Below, one piece after another: positions 1 to 7,000 of a stretch of DNA of 64,000 nt. The stretch's first letter is position 1. Each line of letters starts with the position of its first letter. This stretch comes from DATKDP01 sp035546335. GTDB lineage: Bacteria > Acidobacteriota > Thermoanaerobaculia > Gp7-AA8. Under the pieces are notes generated by a model. That model had not been told where the DNA came from. It searched no databases and saw only the letters and a program-made list of their open reading frames with translations. The DNA is taken from assembly GCA_035546335.1 (NCBI GenBank), contig DATKDP010000016.1:1-64000 (forward strand). The letters run 5' to 3'. A program made the translations under genes and the position numbers.

Positions 1-106
1 CCTCTGCCCTCTGCCCTCTGCCCTCTGCCCTCTGCCCTCTGCTATCTGCTATCTCATCTCTCTCGCCCCTCGCCCCTCGCCCCTCGCCTCTCGCCTCTCT
101 CGCCCC
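1..106. repeat. Pyrimidine-rich heptanucleotide repeat tract
   Basis: The window opens inside a tandem array with a 7-nt period. The unit drifts from CCCTCTG through CTATCTG to CGCCCCT and CTCTCGC. It ends about 30 nt before the promoter-like box of murA. Only the pyrimidine half is visible, so a purine partner arm may lie upstream of the window. It is the first of eight such tracts in this window. Confidence 0.85.
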
Positions 107-138
107 GATCCCCCCGACCAGACCATCGCTTCCCGGGC

Positions 139-144
139 TAGAAT
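139..144 (+). promoter_or_regulatory. -10 box (TAGAAT) of a likely leaderless murA transcript
   Basis: TAGAAT lies nine bases before the murA ATG. With the usual 6-8 nt from -10 box to transcription start, RNA would begin at or just before the start codon. There is no clear Shine-Dalgarno sequence and no convincing -35 box. The same spacing recurs at other unit heads in this window. Confidence 0.4.
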
Positions 145-153
145 GCGAAGAGC

Positions 154-1440
154 ATGGAGCGATTTGTCGTCGAAGGGGGTCGCAGGCTCGAGGGGAGTAT
201 CCGCCCGGGCGGCAACAAGAACGCCGCGTTACCGATTCTCGCCGCCTGTCTGTTGACGGACGAGCCGGTCACGCTGCGGAATCTTCCGGACATCGAGGAC
301 GTCCGGATCATGCTGCAGTTGCTCGAGGGTCTCGGAGCATCGGTCGAGCGGATCGAGCGGAATGTCGTTCGAATCGAGGTGCGGGGAGAATGTTCCTCGG
401 CGCCCGATCCCGCGCTCTCGCGGAGGATTCGCGCATCGATCCTTCTCGCAGGTCCTTTGCTGGCGCGATGCGGTGCCGCAGTGATCAGCAAGCCCGGGGG
501 GGATGCGATCGGACGGAGGCGCATCGACACGCATCTGATGGCTCTGGAGACTCTGGGAGCCCAGATCGAGGTTTCCGCGACCGAATACCGGATGAGCGCA
601 CTCAATCTGGTGGGAAAGAAGATGTTTCTGGACGAGGCATCCGTTACCGCGACCGAGAATGCGGTGATGGCTGCCGTGCTCGCGGCGGGGATGACGCTGA
701 TCTACAACGCCGCCGCTGAACCGCACGTTCAGGATCTCTGCCTGTTTCTCAACGAGATGGGCGCTCGTATCGAGGGCATTGCAACGAACTCGCTCACGAT
801 TCATGGAGTCGACAGTCTGCACGGAACCGACTTCACGATTCCCAGTGACCACATCGAAGTCGGCTCCTATATCGGCCTGGCCGCCGTGACGCGCAGCGAG
901 CTCACGATCGAGAACGCGGTGCCACAGCACCTCTACGCAGTACGCCTGATGCTCGAGAAGCTCGGAGTCGAGATCAGAGTGGATGGTCCGAACGTGATCG
1001 TTCCCCGCGAGCAGAAGCTGCAGGTTCAATACGACGTCGGCTTCGCTGTTCCGAAGATCGACGACGGCCCCTGGCCGGCATTCCCTGCGGATCTCCTGTC
1101 GATCATGATCATCCTCGCCACGCAGGCGGATGGGACGGTGATGATCTTCGAGAAGATGTTCGAGTCGCGGCTCTTCTTCACCGACAAGCTGATCGGCATG
1201 GGGGCGAGAATCATTCTCTGCGATCCGCATCGAGCCATCATCGTCGGCGGGAACAGGCTCTACGGAGCGGACATCACCAGCCCCGACATTCGTGCCGGGA
1301 TGGCGCTGCTGCTCGCCGCACTCTGCGCGAAGGGAGAGAGCGTGATTCACAACATCCATCAGATCGACCGGGGATACGAGCGGATCGAGGAACGGCTGCA
1401 GCCTCTGGGCGCGAGAATCCGTCGTGAGGAAGATCGGTGA
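154..1440 (+). CDS. murA: UDP-N-acetylglucosamine 1-carboxyvinyltransferase (Cys-to-Asp variant)
   Basis: MurA transfers enolpyruvate from PEP to UDP-GlcNAc, the first committed step of peptidoglycan synthesis, in the cytoplasm. The 428-residue length is normal. Visible landmarks are the N-terminal NKNAALPILAA with Lys22, the FPADLLS segment with Asp313 and the DIRAG loop with Arg380. The active-site loop reads PGGDAIG, so Asp117 replaces the Cys that fosfomycin alkylates (E. coli Cys115). The same Asp occurs naturally in mycobacterial and chlamydial MurA, which are fosfomycin-insensitive, so resistance is predicted here. The gene heads a + strand run with folP, cdaA, cdaR and glmM. It starts at ATG close to a TAGAAT box and lacks a good ribosome binding site. 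Confidence 0.97.
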   Translation: MERFVVEGGRRLEGSIRPGGNKNAALPILAACLLTDEPVTLRNLPDIEDVRIMLQLLEGLGASVERIERNVVRIEVRGECSSAPDPALSRRIRASILLAGPLLARCGAAVISKPGGDAIGRRRIDTHLMALETLGAQIEVSATEYRMSALNLVGKKMFLDEASVTATENAVMAAVLAAGMTLIYNAAAEPHVQDLCLFLNEMGARIEGIATNSLTIHGVDSLHGTDFTIPSDHIEVGSYIGLAAVTRSELTIENAVPQHLYAVRLMLEKLGVEIRVDGPNVIVPREQKLQVQYDVGFAVPKIDDGPWPAFPADLLSIMIILATQADGTVMIFEKMFESRLFFTDKLIGMGARIILCDPHRAIIVGGNRLYGADITSPDIRAGMALLLAALCAKGESVIHNIHQIDRGYERIEERLQPLGARIRREEDR

Positions 1441-1489
1441 GCTTGCAAGGGGCGGCGGGACTGATCTCGCAGCGCATGGTTCGACGTTG

Positions 1490-2335
1490 ATGGATCGACT
1501 CGCTCTTCCGCGCGGCAGGTCGTTGTCGTTTTCGGGCGTCCCTCTGGTGATGGGAATCATCAACGTGACGCCCGACTCGTTTTCCGACGGAGGGGCTCAC
1601 TACGATCCGCGGATCGCAATCGAGTCGAGCCTGGCGATGGAGGCGGAGGGGGCGGCGGTCATCGATGTCGGAGGGGAATCCACACGGCCCGGAGCCCAGG
1701 CCGTGGGAGCCGACGAGGAGCGCGCGCGGGTTCTTCCCGTGATCGAAGGCATTCGCAGGCGTAGTGACATTCCCATCTCGATCGATACAATGAAAAGTGC
1801 CGTTGCCGTGGCGGCCATCGCCGCGGGAGCGGACCTGGTCAACGATGTCACGGCACTTCGGTTCGATCCCGGGCTCGCAGACGTGATCCGTGATCGGAAT
1901 GTTCCAGTCATTCTGATGCACATGCGAGGGGAGCCGCGCACGATGCAGGAATCGATTCACTACGACGATCTGATGGGCGAGATCGAAGGCGAGCTCGCCG
2001 CGTGGGCGTCTGCAGCCGTCAAGGCGGGGATCGCGCGCGAATCGATTCTGATCGATCCCGGAATCGGATTCGGGAAGACGTTCGATCACAATCTCGAGAT
2101 TCTGGCGCGCTGTGGTGAGCTGTCGGCGATTGCCCCGTTCGTCATCGGTGCGTCGCGGAAGGCATTCATCGGTCATCTCACCGGACGCTCCGCGGGCCGC
2201 GAAAGAATGCCCGGCTCACTCGCCGCAATCGCCGCCGCGGCGGATGGAGGCGCGGCCGTGGTGCGAGCTCACGATGTGGCTGAGACGGTCGATTTTCTCC
2301 GAGTCCATGAGGCGATCGGCGGTGCGCGACGATGA
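1490..2335 (+). CDS. folP: Dihydropteroate synthase
   Basis: FolP condenses 4-aminobenzoate with dihydropterin pyrophosphate in folate synthesis and is the sulfonamide target. Motifs are MGIINVTPDSFSDGG near the N-terminus, DVGGESTRPGA, DPGIGFGK and the C-terminal RKAFIGHLTG. The ATG at 1490 gives a 281-residue protein with the usual ~20 residues before MGIINVTP. An in-frame GTG at 1424 would overlap murA by 17 nt and add 22 residues of low-complexity sequence. Neither start has a clear ribosome binding site, so the choice rests on family length. The stop overlaps the cdaA start as ATGA, which implies translational coupling. Confidence 0.95.
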   Translation: MDRLALPRGRSLSFSGVPLVMGIINVTPDSFSDGGAHYDPRIAIESSLAMEAEGAAVIDVGGESTRPGAQAVGADEERARVLPVIEGIRRRSDIPISIDTMKSAVAVAAIAAGADLVNDVTALRFDPGLADVIRDRNVPVILMHMRGEPRTMQESIHYDDLMGEIEGELAAWASAAVKAGIARESILIDPGIGFGKTFDHNLEILARCGELSAIAPFVIGASRKAFIGHLTGRSAGRERMPGSLAAIAAAADGGAAVVRAHDVAETVDFLRVHEAIGGARR

Positions 2336-3111
2336 TCCTGGAACGGCTGAATACTCTCGACTTCGGCTGGCGTGATGCCGTCGACATCCTGGTGGTCGCC
2401 TTCATTCTCTACAACATTCTGATTCTGATCCGCGGAACGCGCGCGATGCAGATGGCCTTCGGCCTGATGGCCATCGGCGGCGCCTACTTCATCGCCCGGG
2501 CACTCGATCTTCTCGCCCTGGAGGCGCTGGCGCGCGAGATTCTCTTCTATCTTCCATTCGCCATCATCGTCCTGTTCCAGCACGAGATTCGGAGGGCCCT
2601 GACCTCGTTCGGCCAGAGTCCGCTCTCTCCCTTTCTCTCTCATCGTGCGACCGAATCGCCGTTCGAGGAGATTCTCTCGGCCTCGACCGAGCTGGCCCGG
2701 CGCAAAGTGGGAGCGTTGATCGTCATGGAGAGGACGCAGAGCCTGCGGATGTTCACCGAGAGTGGGAAGACGCTCGACGCCTATCTTTCGGCCGAGCTTC
2801 TGCTCAATATCTTCACCCCCAATACTCCGCTGCACGACGGGGCCGTGGTCGTCCATCACGGCCGCATTCTCGCCGCCGGCTGCTTTCTCCCTCTGAGCTC
2901 CAACACCGACATCTCGAAGAACTACGGGACGCGGCACCGTGCTGCCCTCGGGCTGAGCGAAGAGACCGACGCGCTGGTGATCGTCATCTCCGAAGAAAAT
3001 GGCTCGATCGCCGTGACCCTCGACGGAGTCCTCTACGAGAATCTCGACCCGGAGGCCCTCGAAGACTTCCTCCTGGTGTATGTCGGGCCGAAGGGGAAGG
3101 AACGGCGATGA
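2332..3111 (+). CDS. cdaA: Diadenylate cyclase, membrane-bound CdaA type
   Basis: This enzyme makes c-di-AMP from two ATP. The 259-residue protein has three hydrophobic segments at about residues 15-33, 40-63 and 70-83, then a DAC domain. The domain carries the catalytic DGA at 169-171 (TPLHDGAVVV) and RHR at 201-203 (GTRHRAALG). It overlaps folP by 4 nt (ATGA) and overlaps cdaR by 4 nt. The order cdaA-cdaR-glmM is well known in Firmicutes, where GlmM binds and restrains CdaA. The same order here, next to murA, suggests c-di-AMP output tuned to cell-wall precursor supply. That regulatory reading is inferred; the enzyme assignment is firm. Confidence 0.95.
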   Translation: MILERLNTLDFGWRDAVDILVVAFILYNILILIRGTRAMQMAFGLMAIGGAYFIARALDLLALEALAREILFYLPFAIIVLFQHEIRRALTSFGQSPLSPFLSHRATESPFEEILSASTELARRKVGALIVMERTQSLRMFTESGKTLDAYLSAELLLNIFTPNTPLHDGAVVVHHGRILAAGCFLPLSSNTDISKNYGTRHRAALGLSEETDALVIVISEENGSIAVTLDGVLYENLDPEALEDFLLVYVGPKGKERR

Positions 3112-3824
3112 ACGTCAAGACGATCGTCTCCAATCCTGCGATGAAGATTCTCGCTCTGGTTCTGGCGATCGGCTACTGGGTGCTCGTCTCCGCTCCGCGT
3201 CGCGAGCGGCTCCTCGATCGATCATTCGACGTTCCTCTCGCGTTCGTCGGGCTACCACGTGACCTGATCATCACCACACCCGTGCGCGAGACGGTGAGCG
3301 TGCGCCTTCGTGGCCGCCTCACCCCGCTCCGATCGCTGACCTCGCAGAACCTCGAGGCGACTCTCGATCTGAGCAATGTCATGGCCGGAGGCGAGGTCGG
3401 CGTTCCCGTCCTTCCGCAGTCGATCAACGTTCCGCCCGGGATCGAAGTGATCGCCATCGATCCGCCAAAAGTCACGCTGCGCCTCGAGCCGAGGCGGCAG
3501 AAGATCGTTCCCATCCGAGAGTTCCTCGTCGGGCAGCTTCCCAGCGGCTACGGTCTCGGCGCGGTCACCGTCAATCCGCCGAATGCGCTCGTCTCCGGTC
3601 CTCTGTCGCTGGTGCGCAATGTCAGCGAAGTCGCAACGGAGAGAATCATCCTGTCGGGTCGTACGGCGACCTTCCAGCTCTCCGTCGGCCTGGTATCCGA
3701 CAATCCGCTCGTGGTTGTCGTGGAGCCACCTACGGCTGTCATCACCGTCGAAGTCAATCCTCCTCCTCCTCCTCCTCCACCGCCGCCACCCCCCGGGGCC
3801 GGCTCGACTTCCCCTCCGCCATGA
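3108..3824 (+). CDS. cdaR: YbbR-domain protein, CdaR-like regulator of CdaA
   Basis: The 238-residue protein has one N-terminal membrane helix (about residues 11-29, MKILALVLAIGYWVLV) and then YbbR-type beta domains facing outward. One repeat covers roughly residues 35-125 and a second 130-215. CdaR-family proteins bind CdaA and modulate its cyclase activity in Firmicutes, and the 4-nt overlap with cdaA supports the same partnership. It is shorter than Bacillus CdaR, with about two YbbR units instead of four. The C-terminus ends in a run of twelve prolines followed by a Gly/Ser/Pro tail, encoded by CCT/CCA/CCG repeats. That run could vary in length between strains. Confidence 0.85.
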   Translation: MNVKTIVSNPAMKILALVLAIGYWVLVSAPRRERLLDRSFDVPLAFVGLPRDLIITTPVRETVSVRLRGRLTPLRSLTSQNLEATLDLSNVMAGGEVGVPVLPQSINVPPGIEVIAIDPPKVTLRLEPRRQKIVPIREFLVGQLPSGYGLGAVTVNPPNALVSGPLSLVRNVSEVATERIILSGRTATFQLSVGLVSDNPLVVVVEPPTAVITVEVNPPPPPPPPPPPPGAGSTSPPP

Positions 3825-3849
3825 TGGAGAATCCCCCGGCACGCTAGCT

Positions 3850-3978
3850 AGAGGCTAGAGGTTAGAGGCTGGAGGCTGGAGGCTGACGAGGGACAGGGAC
3901 GAGGGACGAGGGACGAGAGACGAGGGACGAGGAGGTCGAGCCTCTAGTCTCGAGCCTCCAGCCTCCAGCCTCTAGCCG
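3850..3978. repeat. Self-complementary heptanucleotide tract between cdaR and glmM
   Basis: The left arm (about 3851-3885) repeats GAGGCTG/GAGGCTA units. The centre is a GACGAGG array. The right arm (about 3939-3977) repeats CCTCCAG/CCTCTAG units and is the reverse complement of the left arm. All parts keep a 7-nt period. As RNA this would fold into a long imperfect hairpin with a purine-rich loop. It occupies most of the 221-nt gap. A role as terminator or mRNA-stability element is possible, but no U-run follows it. Confidence 0.85.
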
Positions 3979-4045
3979 GCCGGGTGATGAATGCGACCAG
4001 GAGAGGCCGCGCGCCGTTGCGCGCCGGATCAGGGACGAGAACCGA

Positions 4046-5383
4046 ATGCGAGCTCTTTTCGGAACGGACGGGATTCGAGGAAAGGCAGATGGCTTTCCGC
4101 TCGATGATGCCACCATGTTCGCTCTCGGCGCGGTGCTCGCGCGGAGATTGGCGGTCTCGCATTCCGAGCCCCTCGTTCTTCTCGGCATGGATACACGCGA
4201 GTCGGGCCCGCGCATCGCGACGGCCCTCGCGGCGGGTCTGAGCTCGGGTGGTGGGCGGTCGCGATCGATCGGGATCGTACCGACACCCGCGGTTGCCTAT
4301 CTTTGTCGGGTCACGGGCGCCGCCGCCGGAATCTCGATCTCCGCTTCGCACAATCCGTACGACGACAATGGCGTGAAGATTTTCGGAAGCGACGGGATGA
4401 AACTCTCCGACGCTCTGGAGAAGAAGATCGAGGATGAGCTGCTCGCAGCGAGAGAGGAAACGACGAGAATCGCGGCCGAGCCTCCTCTGCGGGAATCTCC
4501 CGAGCTGATCGAACGATACGAGGAGTTTCTCGTGTCATCCGTGGCATCCGGAGGATTGTCCGGCAGGACCGTCGTCCTCGATACGGGCTACGGCGCCGCA
4601 TCGAGAATCGCCCCCGAAGTCTTCCGGCGGACGGGCGCTTCGGTCACCGTCATCAACGATCAGCCCAACGGACGCAACATCAACCTCGACTCGGGGGCGC
4701 TCCACCCGGGGGGTCTCGCCGAACGTGTCATCGAAACGCGGGCGGACCTCGGAATCGCCTTCGACGGCGACGCAGACCGGGCGATCTTCGTAGACGATCG
4801 TGGTCGAATCCGAAACGGCGACGAGATTCTCTACCTCTGGGCACGCCGCGAGCAGCGGCTCGGCCGCCTGCCCAACCACCTGGTGGTCGCCACGATCATG
4901 TCCAACTTCGGATTCGAGAAAAAGCTCGGCGAGTCGGGCATTCGCCTGCTCCGAGCGGCTGTCGGCGACAAGTACGTTCTGGAGATGATGGTGGAGAACG
5001 GTGCGACCCTCGGTGGCGAGCAGTCGGGCCACATCATCGACCTGACCGTTCATACCACCGGCGACGGACTTCACACCGGACTCGTCATCTCGGAGCTGCT
5101 CGCCGGCGAATCGTCTCCCTTCTCCGGGATCGAGACCTTCGATCCAATGCCCCAGATCCTTCTCAACGAGAGAGTGAGCGCCCAGCCGCCGCTCGATACC
5201 CTCGTTGACTTCCAGCAGGCCCTCCTCCGCGCTGAATCCCGCCTCGCCGATCGTGGCCGTATCGTCGTTCGCTACTCCGGCACCGAAAACCTCGTGCGCG
5301 TCATGGTCGAGGGGGAGAGCCAGGAAGAGATCTCGGCAGTCGGTGCGGAGCTCGTGGCAGCGCTTCGAGCCCAAATCGGCTGA
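4046..5383 (+). CDS. glmM: Phosphoglucosamine mutase
   Basis: GlmM converts glucosamine-6-phosphate to glucosamine-1-phosphate, feeding UDP-GlcNAc to MurA. The protein has 445 residues, the usual length. It begins MRALFGTDGIRG, the standard N-terminus of this family, which fixes the start. The phosphoserine loop is ISASHNP with Ser101. The Mg-binding loop is DGDADR at 240-245. The sugar loop GGEQSGH and the phosphate loop RYSGTENLVRVMVEG follow in order. It is separated from cdaR by a heptamer repeat tract, so it may be transcribed with or apart from the upstream genes. Confidence 0.97.
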   Translation: MRALFGTDGIRGKADGFPLDDATMFALGAVLARRLAVSHSEPLVLLGMDTRESGPRIATALAAGLSSGGGRSRSIGIVPTPAVAYLCRVTGAAAGISISASHNPYDDNGVKIFGSDGMKLSDALEKKIEDELLAAREETTRIAAEPPLRESPELIERYEEFLVSSVASGGLSGRTVVLDTGYGAASRIAPEVFRRTGASVTVINDQPNGRNINLDSGALHPGGLAERVIETRADLGIAFDGDADRAIFVDDRGRIRNGDEILYLWARREQRLGRLPNHLVVATIMSNFGFEKKLGESGIRLLRAAVGDKYVLEMMVENGATLGGEQSGHIIDLTVHTTGDGLHTGLVISELLAGESSPFSGIETFDPMPQILLNERVSAQPPLDTLVDFQQALLRAESRLADRGRIVVRYSGTENLVRVMVEGESQEEISAVGAELVAALRAQIG

Positions 5384-5575
5384 GCTCGTTTCCCCCTGAT
5401 TTCGCTCGACCATGAGTCTGCATCGCGCAGATTTCGAGGGAGCGGCGGCGGTAACGTCATTGGATTCCGCAGAATAGCGAGAAATGGGCGCGGAAATCTC
5501 TAGCGGATTCGACAGGCCGTTGGTATAGTGCGCCATCAATTTTTACCGCGCACTTCCGAGGTAGAAGGGAACACG

Positions 5576-6931
5576 ATGCCGACGGCGAAGGGGAAGAGAT
5601 CGGGCGTTACGGCAGCGCACAGAAAGAAGATGGCATCCGGCAAGGCCGCGAAGCCGGCTTCTGGCCGCCCGGGGAAATCCGCGCCTCGGCCAGCAGCTCG
5701 CCTGGCGAAGAGCGGTCCGAAGAAAGCCGGGCCCAGGAAGCCGGCAACTCGAAAGAAAGCGGCGTGGACGAAACCTGCAGCGAAGAAGGCTCGAGCACCG
5801 AAGCCCGCATCCAGGCGTGTCGCGAAGGCGGCGAAGAAGCCGGTTTCAGGAAAGCAGGTTGCCAAAAAGCGGGTGGCCAAAAAGCGGGTGGCCAAAAAGC
5901 AGGTTGCCAAAAAGCAGGTGGCCAAAAAGCAGGTTGCCAAAAAGCGGGTTGCCAAAAAGCGGGTTGCCAAAAAGCGGGTCGCCAAAAAGCGGGTCGCCAA
6001 AAAACAGGTGGCCCCAAAGCCGGTTCCCAGGAAGCCGCTCCCGAAGAAACAGGTCGCGAAGAAGCGGCTCCCGAAAAAGCCGGTGGGCAGGAAACCCGTG
6101 ACCAGGCCGGCGGCGAAGAAGGCGATCGCGAAGAGGCTCGTTGCAAAGAAACCGATCGCGGAAAAGACCTCATTCAAGAAGCCGGCCGCTGGGGCTGGAA
6201 AGCGAGTGAGCGCAGGGTCTGCGGCGAGAGGCGCCCAGCCGCCCGCCCGCCCGCTGAAGGGTACAGCGAAACCATCGAAGTCTGCCGCTCCGGTGCCTCT
6301 TCGCCCGAAGGAGCCGAAAAAAATCGCCGAGCAGAAGCCGCCGGCGGCCGCTCGCAAACCGCCGACCCCTGCAGCTCCGAAAGCATCGCGGCGTCGCCCC
6401 CGCTATCCGCAGGACAGCGGTCCGATCGCGGCGTGGCTGGCGGGCGTCGAGCGGCCTCGTCCTGCTTCGTTCATTCCAGCGCCGCCGCGTGCGCAGTCAC
6501 CCTTCACCACCGCGGCGCCGCCAGCCTCATCGGATCGGATCGTCCTTCCGGAGGATCTGAACGAACATCTCGACTACCGAACGTTCCCCGTCCGCGTCGA
6601 CGTGGAGCAGGCGGCAGGAAGGACATTCCTGACGATCAATCCTCACGAGATCGTGCTCAAGCCGGGCGAGGGCGTCGAGTGGGACTTCCGTTATCTGGGC
6701 GGGGCCGACGTCACCGTACACGAGATCATCGTCGAGCTGGGGAAACCGAGTCCATTCGGGAAATCTTCGTTCCGTTCGGAGAAACCGGGTAGTGCAAGGC
6801 CCCACCGCCTGATCTCCGGAGCGCTCGCTGCGAATGCCGCAGGTCGCGCGGTCGAGTACACCATCCGCTGCATGAACGTCTTCAAGACTGAGCTGGCCAG
6901 GGCGAGGGCGCAGATCACGGTCGCGGCTTGA
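5576..6931 (+). CDS. Lysine/alanine/proline-rich repeat protein with C-terminal beta-rich domain
   Basis: The 451-residue protein has two parts. Residues 1-280 are very basic and of low complexity, rich in Lys, Ala and Pro, and resemble histone H1-like or AlgP-like tails. Inside this part, residues 94-148 are ten near-perfect VAKK(R/Q) pentapeptides encoded by 15-bp direct repeats. Residues about 320-451 have normal composition with alternating beta-like strands (RTFLTINPHEIVLKPGEG, VEWDFRY, YTIRCMNVFK). They could form a cupredoxin- or Ig-like sandwich, but I see no clear copper ligands. The ATG at 5576 follows GAAGGGA. A GTG at 5528 is a weaker alternative start. DNA binding by the tail is inferred from composition, and the function is unknown. 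Confidence 0.8.
   Translation: MPTAKGKRSGVTAAHRKKMASGKAAKPASGRPGKSAPRPAARLAKSGPKKAGPRKPATRKKAAWTKPAAKKARAPKPASRRVAKAAKKPVSGKQVAKKRVAKKRVAKKQVAKKQVAKKQVAKKRVAKKRVAKKRVAKKRVAKKQVAPKPVPRKPLPKKQVAKKRLPKKPVGRKPVTRPAAKKAIAKRLVAKKPIAEKTSFKKPAAGAGKRVSAGSAARGAQPPARPLKGTAKPSKSAAPVPLRPKEPKKIAEQKPPAAARKPPTPAAPKASRRRPRYPQDSGPIAAWLAGVERPRPASFIPAPPRAQSPFTTAAPPASSDRIVLPEDLNEHLDYRTFPVRVDVEQAAGRTFLTINPHEIVLKPGEGVEWDFRYLGGADVTVHEIIVELGKPSPFGKSSFRSEKPGSARPHRLISGALAANAAGRAVEYTIRCMNVFKTELARARAQITVAA
5855..6010 (+). repeat. 15-bp coding direct repeats (VAKKR/Q)
   Basis: About ten consecutive 15-bp units of the form GTNGCCAAAAAGCNG lie in frame in the lysine-rich gene. They differ mainly at the first codon's third base and at the Arg/Gln codon. 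Such an array can expand or contract in whole pentapeptides without a frameshift, so length polymorphism is likely. Confidence 0.9.
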
Positions 6932-7000
6932 ATTCTCGATGCAATTCGTCGGGATCACTCAGAGCTCCGTGCGTGAAGCAGCTTGAAAAGCGCGAAGCTC

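Noticed and set aside
229..1563. 444-codon open frame on the minus strand over murA and folP
   Set aside because: It is antisense to two certain genes, has Arg/His/Asp-rich shadow composition and shows no family motif.
5536..6357. 273-codon minus-strand frame with FLATR repeats
   Set aside because: It is the complement of the lysine-codon repeats in the + strand gene. The periodicity is inherited from that array, and the + strand frame continues into a normal domain.
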